A stretch of 25,754 nt of DNA, taken from NCBI GenBank assembly GCA_002393575.1, contig DGSN01000007.1, forward strand, positions 71,359-97,112, in the 5' to 3' direction. The position numbers and the translations under genes were made by a program. Origin of the DNA: Prevotellaceae bacterium UBA4361. GTDB lineage: Bacteria; Bacteroidota; Bacteroidia; Bacteroidales; Bacteroidaceae. Below the pieces are notes generated by a model that saw only the letters and a program-made list of their open reading frames with translations, was not told where the DNA came from and ran no database searches. Position 1 is the stretch's first letter. The number at the start of each line of letters is the position of its first letter. Shown one piece after another: positions 1 to 6,237 of the stretch.

Positions 1-360
1 GGTTTCCTTGGTTGCCTCTGGCTTGCTGTTCGTAGGCATAGCTATTACCTTGGCAGTAGGTTCAGAAGCAACCTCTGCATCCTCTGGCAACATGCGAATG
101 ATAGGTGCCATGTTGTTGCGAAGCAGCAGAGTGATAACGTCAATCTGTGTCTTTGGGAAAGAACAAGTTGCCATATCTTGATACTTGCTTTCATTAACAA
201 CCTTCTCGGAATCAGTGCCAAATACACACGACATAACGGCATCCACATCCTCTGCGAAGGTATGGAAGTTAGTGCCATCATTAACCAAGATAATCTGATT
301 CTGGTTTTTGTTCTCGTTACGTGCAACATTCCAAGTTGCGTAAATCATGTTAGTTTTCAT
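1..360 (-). CDS. Unknown protein, C-terminus beyond window edge
   Basis: An open frame runs leftward from an ATG at 360-358 to the window edge without a stop, giving at least 120 residues starting MKTNMIYATWNVARNENK. The leader is AT-rich (TTTAAAATTTTACATCAAC before ATG), the usual Bacteroidota start context. The middle contains the pattern F-H-T-F-A-E-D-V-D-A-V, then C-S-F-P, then L-L-L-R-N-N-M-A-P-I-I. This loosely recalls the N-terminal mismatch-recognition domain I of MutS (aromatic, acidic pair, FP, basic, hydrophobic strand); that is a weak inference from pattern only. It is the last visible gene of a leftward cluster of small genes. Function unknown. Confidence 0.7.
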   Translation of the reverse strand, partial: MKTNMIYATWNVARNENKNQNQIILVNDGTNFHTFAEDVDAVMSCVFGTDSEKVVNESKYQDMATCSFPKTQIDVITLLLRNNMAPIIRMLPEDAEVASEPTAKVIAMPTNSKPEATKET

Positions 361-430
361 GTTGATGTAAAATTTTAAAAGTTTGAAATTATATTTTGAT
401 GCGTTCGTGTCTCCATAGTACAGAATAGAG

Positions 431-586
431 TTACTTCAAGGTTTCAACCTTATAGCGCACATCGCTATCGGTTTCTGCCATGTTGTAGTAGAAAGCTGTC
501 ATCAGTGCCTCACTGATAGCCAAAGTACAAACCAAAAGATTTTCTCTTGTTTTCTTGTTAAATCGAATAATTCTTGCCTTTTTCAT
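431..586 (-). CDS. Small unknown protein, 51 aa
   Basis: Complete small frame with ATG at 586-584 and TAA at 433-431. It starts MKKARIIRFNKKTREN, a basic N-terminus, followed by a moderately hydrophobic stretch (LLVCTLAISEALMTAFYY) and an acidic/polar tail ending VETLK. It lies between two other leftward small genes, with AT-rich spacers of about 36 and 70 bases, so it is probably part of one transcript. The hydrophobic middle could be a membrane segment or an amphipathic helix. No family is recognised. Support comes from start context, strand agreement and tight packing rather than homology. Confidence 0.55.
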   Translation of the reverse strand: MKKARIIRFNKKTRENLLVCTLAISEALMTAFYYNMAETDSDVRYKVETLK

Positions 587-622
587 AATGCTAAAATGTT
601 TGAATGGTAAAATTATAAAATT

Positions 623-757
623 CTAAAATGTTGATACGTTTAAAATGACTATGAGCAATAATGTGCCCAGACAAGCCATGACGCATTGCCCGAAGGTAAA
701 TACGTCCTCCCCATCATTTATGATAGGTCGATACCAAAGATTTTTCAAGCGATCCAT
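623..757 (-). CDS. Small putative membrane protein, 44 aa
   Basis: Complete small frame with ATG at 757-755 and TAG at 625-623. It starts MDRLKNLWYRPIINDGEDVF and ends with a strongly hydrophobic run (VMACLGTLLLIVILNVS), which would form one membrane-spanning helix near the C-terminus. It lies in line with the leftward small genes on both sides. Small single-span proteins are common in phage and plasmid accessory regions, but nothing identifies a role here. The stop lies in an AT-rich spacer shared with the next gene. Confidence 0.45.
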   Translation of the reverse strand: MDRLKNLWYRPIINDGEDVFTFGQCVMACLGTLLLIVILNVSTF

Positions 758-807
758 TTTTGAGAAACGGTTTGCCTACACCACCGTAAAGGTTTTAGTG
801 AATATTG

Positions 808-1059
808 TTAGAGAATAAATGTTACTTCGTGTTGATAATTTTCAATAACCATATCGGCACGTTTTGGGTGCTTCCACACTTCACGTAACTTGCCGTCATT
901 ATTTTCACGATTTGTCAAATGATAACCAAAGTTTACATACTGAGAGCGGATGCCATCCAACTTTTCACGAGCATCTTTTGAGGTCGTATAATCGTTTTCG
1001 TTTCTCGAACCATTGAAAGCCGTATATGCTACATGGTACATAGTGACTGTTTCGTTCAT
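808..1059 (-). CDS. Unknown small protein, 83 aa
   Basis: Frame of 83 residues starting MNETVTMYHVAYTAFNGSRN and ending HEVTFIL. It is soluble, rich in N, R, K and E, with no membrane segment. An AGGAG sequence lies about 10 bases before the ATG (TATAGGAGAAAAGAAAA-ATG), a Shine-Dalgarno-like element that is rare in this window and supports this start. It heads the visible leftward set of small genes (808, 623, 431, 1) and lies directly downstream of the tRNA-like fold on the same strand. Not recognised. Confidence 0.65.
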   Translation of the reverse strand: MNETVTMYHVAYTAFNGSRNENDYTTSKDAREKLDGIRSQYVNFGYHLTNRENNDGKLREVWKHPKRADMVIENYQHEVTFIL

Positions 1060-1107
1060 TTTTCTTTTCTCCTATAATTTTGATTTGTTATTCTTCATTC
1101 TAATTTG

Positions 1108-1190
1108 GGGGAGTGAGAGGAGTCGAACCCCTTGCATGTCTTCGAGAAGCACGCCAGCAGCATCCCAATGATATGATGCTGCACACTCCC
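1108..1190 (-). ncRNA. tRNA-like fold (acceptor and T-arm canonical, rest not)
   Basis: Read on the minus strand, GGGAGTG (1190-1184) pairs perfectly with CACTCCC (1115-1109) as a 7-bp acceptor stem with C after it. A textbook T-arm, AGGGG-TTCGACT-CCTCT, occupies 1132-1116. The rest is not canonical. Instead of a D-arm there is an 8-bp perfect hairpin (GCAGCATC / GATGCTGC with a 10-base loop), and the anticodon position holds a hairpin (GCGTG / CATGC enclosing CTTC-TC-GAAG) with no 7-base loop. No anticodon can be assigned and CCA is not encoded. It may be a decayed tRNA, a tRNA mimic, or the 3' domain of a longer RNA. Confidence 0.42.
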
Positions 1191-1740
1191 AGAGAAGCAC
1201 CCATCAGGTCGGAACCTGGTGGACACTTAAAAAGAGAGCAATAAACTTTTTTCCCTGCAATTCACGGATGCCAACGTGTTACAACACAACGGCATGTATT
1301 TCAGTATATGAACCAACACATGAACCAAAAGTTTTCAACATTCATGCGTTTATGTTCTCCGTGTTTTCCGCGCCCAACATTCGACAATGTAGCAGCATCC
1401 CTTAGCTTCAGAGAGAACCCAGTGTGCAAAGCACTTACTACTAACAAAGCACGCCCGAAAGTCGTTTGATTCCCTATTTGCTACAAAAACCGAAAGATTA
1501 CGTTTTCGTTTGATTGTTCCAGAAATGTAAAAGAACTATTTCAACTTTTCAACAGCTTTGCAAAGGAGCAAATTTGAATGTAAGCAACCGCAAACCATCC
1601 GCGCTCAAAGCAACCACTTTTTTCTATGCAAAACTTTGTTTTCAAAGCCTGATTAGCACCGTCGTGCCAACCTATTTTTGAGGGTGTGGCGGTGTACGAT
1701 ACCGCCCTACGTTCCAATATTCACACCCGCCATGATGCTA
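1191..1740 (-). other. Long non-coding stretch with structured hairpins
   Basis: About 550 bases without a convincing gene; the longest plus-strand frame (near 1269-1411, 45 codons) has no start context. It holds several strong foldable elements: a nested stem at 1682-1728 (GGGTGTG / CACACCC enclosing GGCGGTGT / ATACCGCC), a hairpin at 1268-1295 (ATGCC-GTT-GTGTT-GT-AACAC-GTT-GGCAT on the minus strand) and one at 1201-1222 around CAGG-TTCCGA-CCTG. It lies between leftward genes and ends in the tRNA-like fold. GTGCTTCTC occurs twice on the minus strand, just before the tRNA-like fold and inside it. It may be a structured RNA; strand is inferred from its neighbours. Confidence 0.4.
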
Positions 1741-2325
1741 TTAAGCAATCATTTTGCGACATTCGTCAAGACTTTTAATGATTCCGTTTGCAGCAAATGC
1801 AGCCTGAATGTTAAGTGCTAAAGCAGCACTATTCACGTCATCCTCTTCGACACTCTTTGCACTCTTCTTTGCGCTGCTTTTCTTAGATGCTTTTTTCTCC
1901 CAAATAGCGCAATAAGATGCACGGATATTTGACAGGGACACGATAGCGTTAATGTAACCCGACAAAGTAACACCCAGAGAGGAGGTTTTGATTGGCAAAA
2001 GTGCATAATATGCACCCAACATGTAAACGACTTCGTAACCCTCTTTTGAGTACAAAACACCCTCAATTTGCATGAAAGTAGATACTTTTTTCAACGTGCA
2101 AACGTCACCCATAGAGTTCAGTTGAACACATGAAAAGTCGAGTTTTGAGGTGTTCGCATACATGCAAGAGGTGCTAATAATTTCACGAATAGCGGCATTT
2201 TCCACGGATTCGTCACGCTTTGCGGCTGCTTTTAACATGTTAAAAGCTGCGAATGGGGACTTACATACCTGATTAAGTTCTACCTTTGCGCTATTCTTTT
2301 GCGCTGCAAAAATTTTAGTTGCCAT
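1741..2325 (-). CDS. Unknown protein, about 194 aa
   Basis: The start chosen is the ATG at 2325-2323 (MATKIFAAQKNSAKVELNQ) because the sequence before it (AAACTTAATAAAACTTTTTACATT) matches the AT-rich start context elsewhere. An in-frame ATG at 2394 would add 23 residues. The protein has alternating hydrophobic and polar stretches in the middle (GYEVVYMLGAYYALLPI), then a K/S/A-rich basic linker (KKASKKSSAKKSAKS), an acidic patch (EEDD) and a final helix rich in alanine. The basic linker suggests nucleic-acid contact, but that is inference. A strong Bacteroidota promoter lies upstream at 2485-2516. Family not recognised. Confidence 0.7.
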   Translation of the reverse strand: MATKIFAAQKNSAKVELNQVCKSPFAAFNMLKAAAKRDESVENAAIREIISTSCMYANTSKLDFSCVQLNSMGDVCTLKKVSTFMQIEGVLYSKEGYEVVYMLGAYYALLPIKTSSLGVTLSGYINAIVSLSNIRASYCAIWEKKASKKSSAKKSAKSVEEDDVNSAALALNIQAAFAANGIIKSLDECRKMIA

Positions 2326-2484
2326 AATGTAAAAAGTTTTATTAAGTTTGAAAATTTTGTTATTTTTAGCAATTTTTGCCGTGCTGCTTTTCACGTTGGG
2401 CTTGTTTATTTAGGTGTAAAAGCCTCTTTAACCAGACCTCTAATCAGTCAATGTTTTGTTGCCGTTTTTTTGTTTTCGACGATG

Positions 2485-2516
2485 CAAAGTTATAAAGTGT
2501 TTTTCATTCATGCAAA
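2485..2516 (-). promoter_or_regulatory. Promoter for the 1741-2325 gene
   Basis: On the minus strand TTTG (2516-2513) is followed 20 bases later by TAACTTTG (2492-2485), matching the Bacteroidota -33/-7 consensus TTTG and TAnnTTTG. Transcription would start near 2478, leaving a leader of about 150 bases. Confidence 0.6.
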
Positions 2517-2598
2517 TTTTCACTACAAAAATTTTAAGCGCATTTTCGCTTCAATCTAAAGATTGAAAAAAATTTCACTTAGCATCAACAAAGCGAAA

Positions 2599-2642
2599 AA
2601 ACACCCAATTTTGCAAACTCGACTTTACAAAATCGGGTGTTT
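2599..2642 (-). terminator. Bidirectional terminator-like hairpin
   Basis: Arms AAACACCCAATTTTG (2599-2613) and CAAAATCGGGTGTTT (2628-2642) pair over 15 positions. The single difference is a G-U wobble if transcribed leftward and an A-C mismatch if transcribed rightward. A and T runs flank both sides. No gene lies directly before it on the minus strand for several hundred bases. Confidence 0.5.
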
Positions 2643-2917
2643 TTCTCTCGAATCTGAAAAGATGCTTTTTCGCTGTCTTGGATGCCATTTCTACGCGTAC
2701 CTCTTTTATGGCGATCGTCTGGGTGTGTGCTGCTCGTTTTGGTGGAATCATTCAGGCATATTTGCGAACGTTCCGAACCAGGCGAGGAACGCCCGTGTTC
2801 CTTTGCGGGGCGCGTGGGGTGCGCGTGAAAAAAAAACAAAAAAAATCAAAAAAAAATTCGGAATGGCGCAAATTTTTACAGGTCGAAAAAAATTATGACT
2901 CAAAATTCAATAAAACA

Positions 2918-2951
2918 AAAATTGCACACTATTGTTGTAGTGTGCAATTTT
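2918..2951 (-). terminator. Terminator downstream of the leftward block
   Basis: Perfect 14-bp stem AAAATTGCACACTA / TAGTGTGCAATTTT with a 6-base TTGTTG loop. The arms end in A and T runs, so it can stop transcription from either side. It lies about 200 bases past the stop of the leftward gene 3148-3501, so it probably ends that transcript. Confidence 0.65.
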
Positions 2952-3147
2952 AAGCGAATTTGTTACACATTTATAGTTAATATGTGCAATTTTTGCCGTA
3001 TATTTTTCTGCATCGTCACCACAAAAAGAGGGTGAATGCAGTGATTCTTTTACATCAACTCTGCAATATTAAGTAAGAATTGTTTTATGAATGACTGTTT
3101 TTCAACATGCTCACAACATCAGATTCCGTAAGCCATAATTATCTTCT

Positions 3148-3501
3148 TTACCTTCCTGTCATTTTGTGATTATATTCGTCACACTCCAGCCAAAGGTCTT
3201 CGGGGATTTTTATGCAGCCTTGATGGTCGAGTATTTGGTGGATGCGAGCCCAGCGTTCACAGTAGTATTCCACAGCTCGTTTGTTGGTTGCGTTGCATTT
3301 AAGTCCATATACAAACAGTCCGTCAGATACAAGGTCTTTCGGATGTACGGTCTTGTTAATAGGTTTCGGCTGTTCATCCTTTAAGATGGGATGGTTCCAA
3401 GTGCCCTTCGTGTATAAGTGTTCGCGGATTATCTTCACAACATCCATATCACGATAATCCTTAATGGTGGGCTCGGTGAAAAACATGCTTTCCTTTATCA
3501 T
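3148..3501 (-). CDS. Unknown protein, 117 aa
   Basis: Frame of 117 residues starting MIKESMFFTEPTIKDYRDMD and ending YNHKMTGR, soluble and mixed-charge, with a central H-P-K-D-L and a W-A-R-I-H-Q-I-L-D-H segment. No motif identifies a family. The ATG follows directly after a C-rich repeat on the coding strand (CCCAT-type units, 3501-3597), which separates it from the preceding gene. It is probably the last gene of the leftward replication-side transcript, with the terminator at 2918-2951 downstream. Confidence 0.65.
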   Translation of the reverse strand: MIKESMFFTEPTIKDYRDMDVVKIIREHLYTKGTWNHPILKDEQPKPINKTVHPKDLVSDGLFVYGLKCNATNKRAVEYYCERWARIHQILDHQGCIKIPEDLWLECDEYNHKMTGR

Positions 3502-3597
3502 GGGATGGGGTTAATGGGGTTGGTGGGGTTGATGGGATTGATGGGATTGATGGGGAGGATGGGAGGGTGGTGGGAGTTAGGGGTGGATGGGTGGGAG
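3501..3597. repeat. G-rich repeat (TGGGGTTGATGGGA type)
   Basis: About 97 bases on the plus strand made of GGG/GGGG runs separated by AT, TTGAT or TTAAT. It begins at the start codon of the 3148-3501 gene and runs into the last codons of the 3577-4512 gene. Related modules lie at 7654-7681, 20182-20218 and 23348-23387. The plus strand could form G-quadruplexes. Confidence 0.75.
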
Positions 3598-4512
3598 TTC
3601 GTCGGGGATGAAGTGGATGGTGAGGATGGTGTGTGCCATTTCCTGAAGACCTTGGTGTACTTCTTCCAGTTCTTCGGCGGTGAACTTGTTGTAGTGTTTG
3701 GACTGTTTGTTGAAGAGTCGGAGGGAGCGCCAGTTATAGGACTTGTTCATGACTGTCTCGAAGAGGAATGGAATCTTGACGAATTTGCCGAGCACTCTGA
3801 ACTTCTCGATGAACGTGAGTCCGTAGAAGAGCGGCGAGTCGAGTGCAGACTGAGGTCCTTCCTCCAGTTTTGTGTCGAGCAACATCTGTGCGCATCGACG
3901 GATGCCGTAGTTATATTTCTCCAGTGTGTTGTTCTGGTTGAAGAATCGTCTTGGTTCCTTTTGTGTGTAGGCGCTGATACCCTGTATTCCGATACCGCAA
4001 CAAGAGGCGATGAAATTCTGCGTGAGGTATTGAGATGCTATTTTCAGTCCTTCCGACAGTACGTAATCCGTCTGTGCAGGTTGTGGGAGTGGGGTAACTG
4101 ATGGCTGTACGGAAATCCCGTTCAGCATGAGTGGTTGTGAGAATTCGGAGTTTTCTACTTTCTTTCCGTCAGGCTGTAGTGGTGAGAATGGTTGTTCGCT
4201 TGTGGCATGGAAGAGGACGGTTCTCAGGTCGGCGATGTAGATGCGTCGTCCTTTCTCCACGATTGCTGGTACGAGTTGCATTGCCTGTTCAGTGGGCAGT
4301 ACCGTGATTTGGAACAAGGTTGCCGCATGAGTATATGGGATGGCGAACAATCGATGAATGGTGTCCGCATCATTACCGATGATCCATGTGGATGCGTTGT
4401 CGATGAAGAAGCATACGGTATTAGGCAGCAGCTGGTGCAGCTGTTGGTAGGCATGGTCGAACAGTTCATTTGCCATTGCCAATGGAACGGGATTTTGGTT
4501 TATTTTAGTCAT
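3577..4512 (-). CDS. Unknown protein, 311 aa, weak MutS domain I-like N-terminus
   Basis: Starts MTKINQNPVPLAMANELFDH; the ATG at 4512 lies about 16 bases after the expected start of the promoter at 4535-4542. Residues about 34-100 have a pattern (CFFID..., G-N-D-A-D-T-I, then G-R-R-I-Y-I-A-D-L) that loosely resembles the mismatch-recognition domain I of MutS-type proteins (FF..., EDA, G-x-R-V-A-I). No MutS ATPase is present, so if real this would be a stand-alone domain. The C-terminal half is basic, with K/N/F-rich segments. The last residues (PPIHP) are encoded by the C-rich repeat that runs on downstream. The function is not known; the MutS likeness is inference. Confidence 0.7.
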   Translation of the reverse strand: MTKINQNPVPLAMANELFDHAYQQLHQLLPNTVCFFIDNASTWIIGNDADTIHRLFAIPYTHAATLFQITVLPTEQAMQLVPAIVEKGRRIYIADLRTVLFHATSEQPFSPLQPDGKKVENSEFSQPLMLNGISVQPSVTPLPQPAQTDYVLSEGLKIASQYLTQNFIASCCGIGIQGISAYTQKEPRRFFNQNNTLEKYNYGIRRCAQMLLDTKLEEGPQSALDSPLFYGLTFIEKFRVLGKFVKIPFLFETVMNKSYNWRSLRLFNKQSKHYNKFTAEELEEVHQGLQEMAHTILTIHFIPDELPPIHP

Positions 4513-4534
4513 TGTCAGTTTTTGAATTTGCTTG

Positions 4535-4542
4535 CAAAGTTA
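4535..4542 (-). promoter_or_regulatory. Promoter -7 box for the 3577-4512 gene
   Basis: TAACTTTG on the minus strand (4542-4535) fits the Bacteroidota -7 consensus TAnnTTTG, with a start expected about 16 bases before the ATG. No clear TTTG was found at the -33 position. Confidence 0.45.
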
Positions 4543-4565
4543 TAAATAAAATCTTTTGTTTTGAA

Positions 4566-4603
4566 AAAAGAGTCGAAGAACTTCTCAGTGGTTCGACTCT
4601 TTT
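4566..4603 (-). terminator. Rho-independent terminator after the 4983-6053 gene
   Basis: Perfect 12-bp stem AAAAGAGTCGAA / TTCGACTCTTTT with a 14-base loop. Read leftward it ends in a run of six Ts, a classic terminator. It isolates the promoter at 4535-4542 from upstream transcription. Confidence 0.75.
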
Positions 4604-4982
4604 GGTGTCCCATTCGGTCCGCATTCGTTCCTTATGGAGCATCCAAGTTCTTTACTTCTTTTTCACTTAAATTGAACTAAAAAATTGCTTCAAATGTTCT
4701 TAAACTATAAAATATCATCCTATAGCATTATATATTGCGAGTTTATTATTAACCTTATCGGAGTGTCCCAGTGTGTTTCCCAACAGACTGGGACGAAGAG
4801 TTAAAATCAATTATTTAATTTAATTCAGTTTTTAGGGTATATTGTTATTCAACACGTGATAGTGTCTTGATATTGTCTTTCTGGAAACAGGCATGTTTCA
4901 CAACACACCTGTTGAAATGAGATTAATTAAAAGTTTTATCCATTAAAATTTAAACGAATGAAAAAAAATTCATCTGTATCAT
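4604..4982. other. AT-rich gap without a gene
   Basis: About 380 AT-rich bases between two leftward genes. It contains an 8-bp hairpin GTCCCAGT / ACTGGGAC near 4766-4795 and a weaker one AACAGG / CCTGTT near 4888-4915. Only frames under 20 codons are seen. No promoter or gene is supported. Confidence 0.5.
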
Positions 4983-6053
4983 CTAACTAAGTTGCTGTTC
5001 TTCAGATTCTGATGGTAGTGTAACACCATGTCGTCTCAGGTTCTCTATGATGGCAGGTGTTATCTTGATGCCCCATTCGAGCAGTTCGGTCGCTGCAATT
5101 CGCATAGCTTCAGCGTGCTCAGGGGAAGTTTGAATGTCCTTGCGTCGCAGGAACTTCTTGTTTCGTTCGATTCGTGCAGCGCGAAGGCTTTCCTTTTCCT
5201 CTCCTTCTGGCAGGAGGTCGATGTCGTCCTTGGTGTATTCTCCAGGTTTTTGTATTCTCTCCTTGAATTTTTCTGCTTCCTGGAGAATCTTGTTTTTTGC
5301 TTCCTCGCTGATGACCATCCCGTTGGCAGCTTCCACTTCCATCTTGATATGCTCGTAGATGTTCAGGATGTTGTCCTCTGTCTTGGTAAGTTGGTCAGCG
5401 AAGTATTTCCTATCCGTCTCGGAAGCCCGTTTGTTGGTGTAGAGCAATTCGCACTTCTGACGGAGAGATGTCAGGGAGAGGTAGAGGTCTGGCAGTGACA
5501 GTGCTCTTTTCCTTGTCTCAGGAGAAAGCAGGTGTAGGATGTCGCTTACGTGCTTGTATCCGTTTCCGACCTGTTGTTCCATGTCGTTGACTGCCTCGAT
5601 GAAAGTTTTCTGTGGAGGTATGTTGCCATCCTCGTCCGGCATTGGTGCTGGTGGAGCGAATGCCACGCTGCCGTAGCCCGTGTGTTCGCCCTTCTCGTTA
5701 TAGACTGGATGGGACTGAGTGAGGTGCAGGACCGACTTGTCGGCATTTCCCTTCTGGATTTCCTCCATGATTTCTGGGTGGAACCGCTGGAACCACTTGG
5801 CAATGGCTTCGATGAATCCGTTGATTCGTCTCAGTCTGTCCTCCACGTCGAAGCGGTATGCAGATGTCACGAATGACTTAGCCGTTTGGAATGCCAGTAC
5901 CAGTTGGAGACCTTCGTCATAGTCCTTGAAGTCCTGTTCTTCCCACGCATCTTCGAGTGCGAATAGTCGTGGTAGCGTTTCTTCCTTGTAGTGGACGAGG
6001 TTGGAATAGTATGCTTTTAGTTCTTTGCTATTCATTTGAAGCAGGAGTTTCAT
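4983..6053 (-). CDS. Unknown helical protein, 356 aa
   Basis: Starts MKLLLQMNSKELKAYYSNLV; the second Met (position 7) is an alternative start. The sequence is highly charged and helical, rich in E, K, R and L. It has a probable coiled-coil segment around residues 195-290 (E-x-x-K/L-rich, ending KFKERIQKPGEY), a basic patch (ARIERNKKFLRRK) and an acidic C-terminus (SESEEQQ). A proline-rich linker (FAPPAPMPDEDGNIPP) splits the N-terminal third from the rest. It has its own promoter (6118-6125) and terminator (4566-4603), so it is probably a single-gene unit. It lies directly after the iteron-bearing initiator gene, so an accessory replication role is possible but unproven. Confidence 0.75.
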   Translation of the reverse strand: MKLLLQMNSKELKAYYSNLVHYKEETLPRLFALEDAWEEQDFKDYDEGLQLVLAFQTAKSFVTSAYRFDVEDRLRRINGFIEAIAKWFQRFHPEIMEEIQKGNADKSVLHLTQSHPVYNEKGEHTGYGSVAFAPPAPMPDEDGNIPPQKTFIEAVNDMEQQVGNGYKHVSDILHLLSPETRKRALSLPDLYLSLTSLRQKCELLYTNKRASETDRKYFADQLTKTEDNILNIYEHIKMEVEAANGMVISEEAKNKILQEAEKFKERIQKPGEYTKDDIDLLPEGEEKESLRAARIERNKKFLRRKDIQTSPEHAEAMRIAATELLEWGIKITPAIIENLRRHGVTLPSESEEQQLS

Positions 6054-6117
6054 TTGATTTTGCGTTTCAAAAAATTTTGGTCGGACGACCTCTTCGCCAA
6101 TTAGGGGAGAAGCGTTG

Positions 6118-6125
6118 CAAATGTA
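6118..6125 (-). promoter_or_regulatory. Promoter -7 box for the 4983-6053 gene
   Basis: TACATTTG on the minus strand (6125-6118) fits TAnnTTTG. Transcription would start near 6111, about 58 bases before the ATG at 6053. Confidence 0.45.
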
Positions 6126-6237
6126 GAAAAATTTTTTCTTATAATAATTTTTTTATCAGAATTATTTTTGATATTAAGTATTTTTTAACAAACGAATCTT
6201 TTACGGTTTTTCGTTTTAAATCCTTTGGATTTAAACT

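Larger units (their letters stand above)
2395..3147. other. Gene-poor gap with hairpins, GC-rich patch and A-runs
   Basis: No credible gene is seen; frames over 80 codons on both strands have biased composition and no start context. Contents: the promoter at 2485-2516, a perfect 8-bp hairpin at 2551-2568 (TTCAATCT / AGATTGAA), terminator-like hairpins at 2599-2642 and 2918-2951, and a GC-rich patch at about 2760-2828 with GCGCGT-type repeats that differs from the AT-rich surroundings. A-runs at 2827-2867 follow. TGTGCAATTTT from the 2918-2951 hairpin occurs again at about 2983-2993. Confidence 0.5.

Noticed and set aside
1269..1411. 45-codon plus-strand frame
   Set aside because: It lies in a structured non-coding stretch, opposite to the neighbours, with no leader or promoter.
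2563..2953. Frames of 84 to 111 codons on both strands in the GC-rich patch
   Set aside because: They are biased by GC-rich and poly-A stretches, overlap each other and two hairpins, and lack start context.
3418..4101. 227-codon plus-strand frame with M-G-L repeats
   Set aside because: Produced by the G-rich repeat and the antisense of the 3577-4512 gene.
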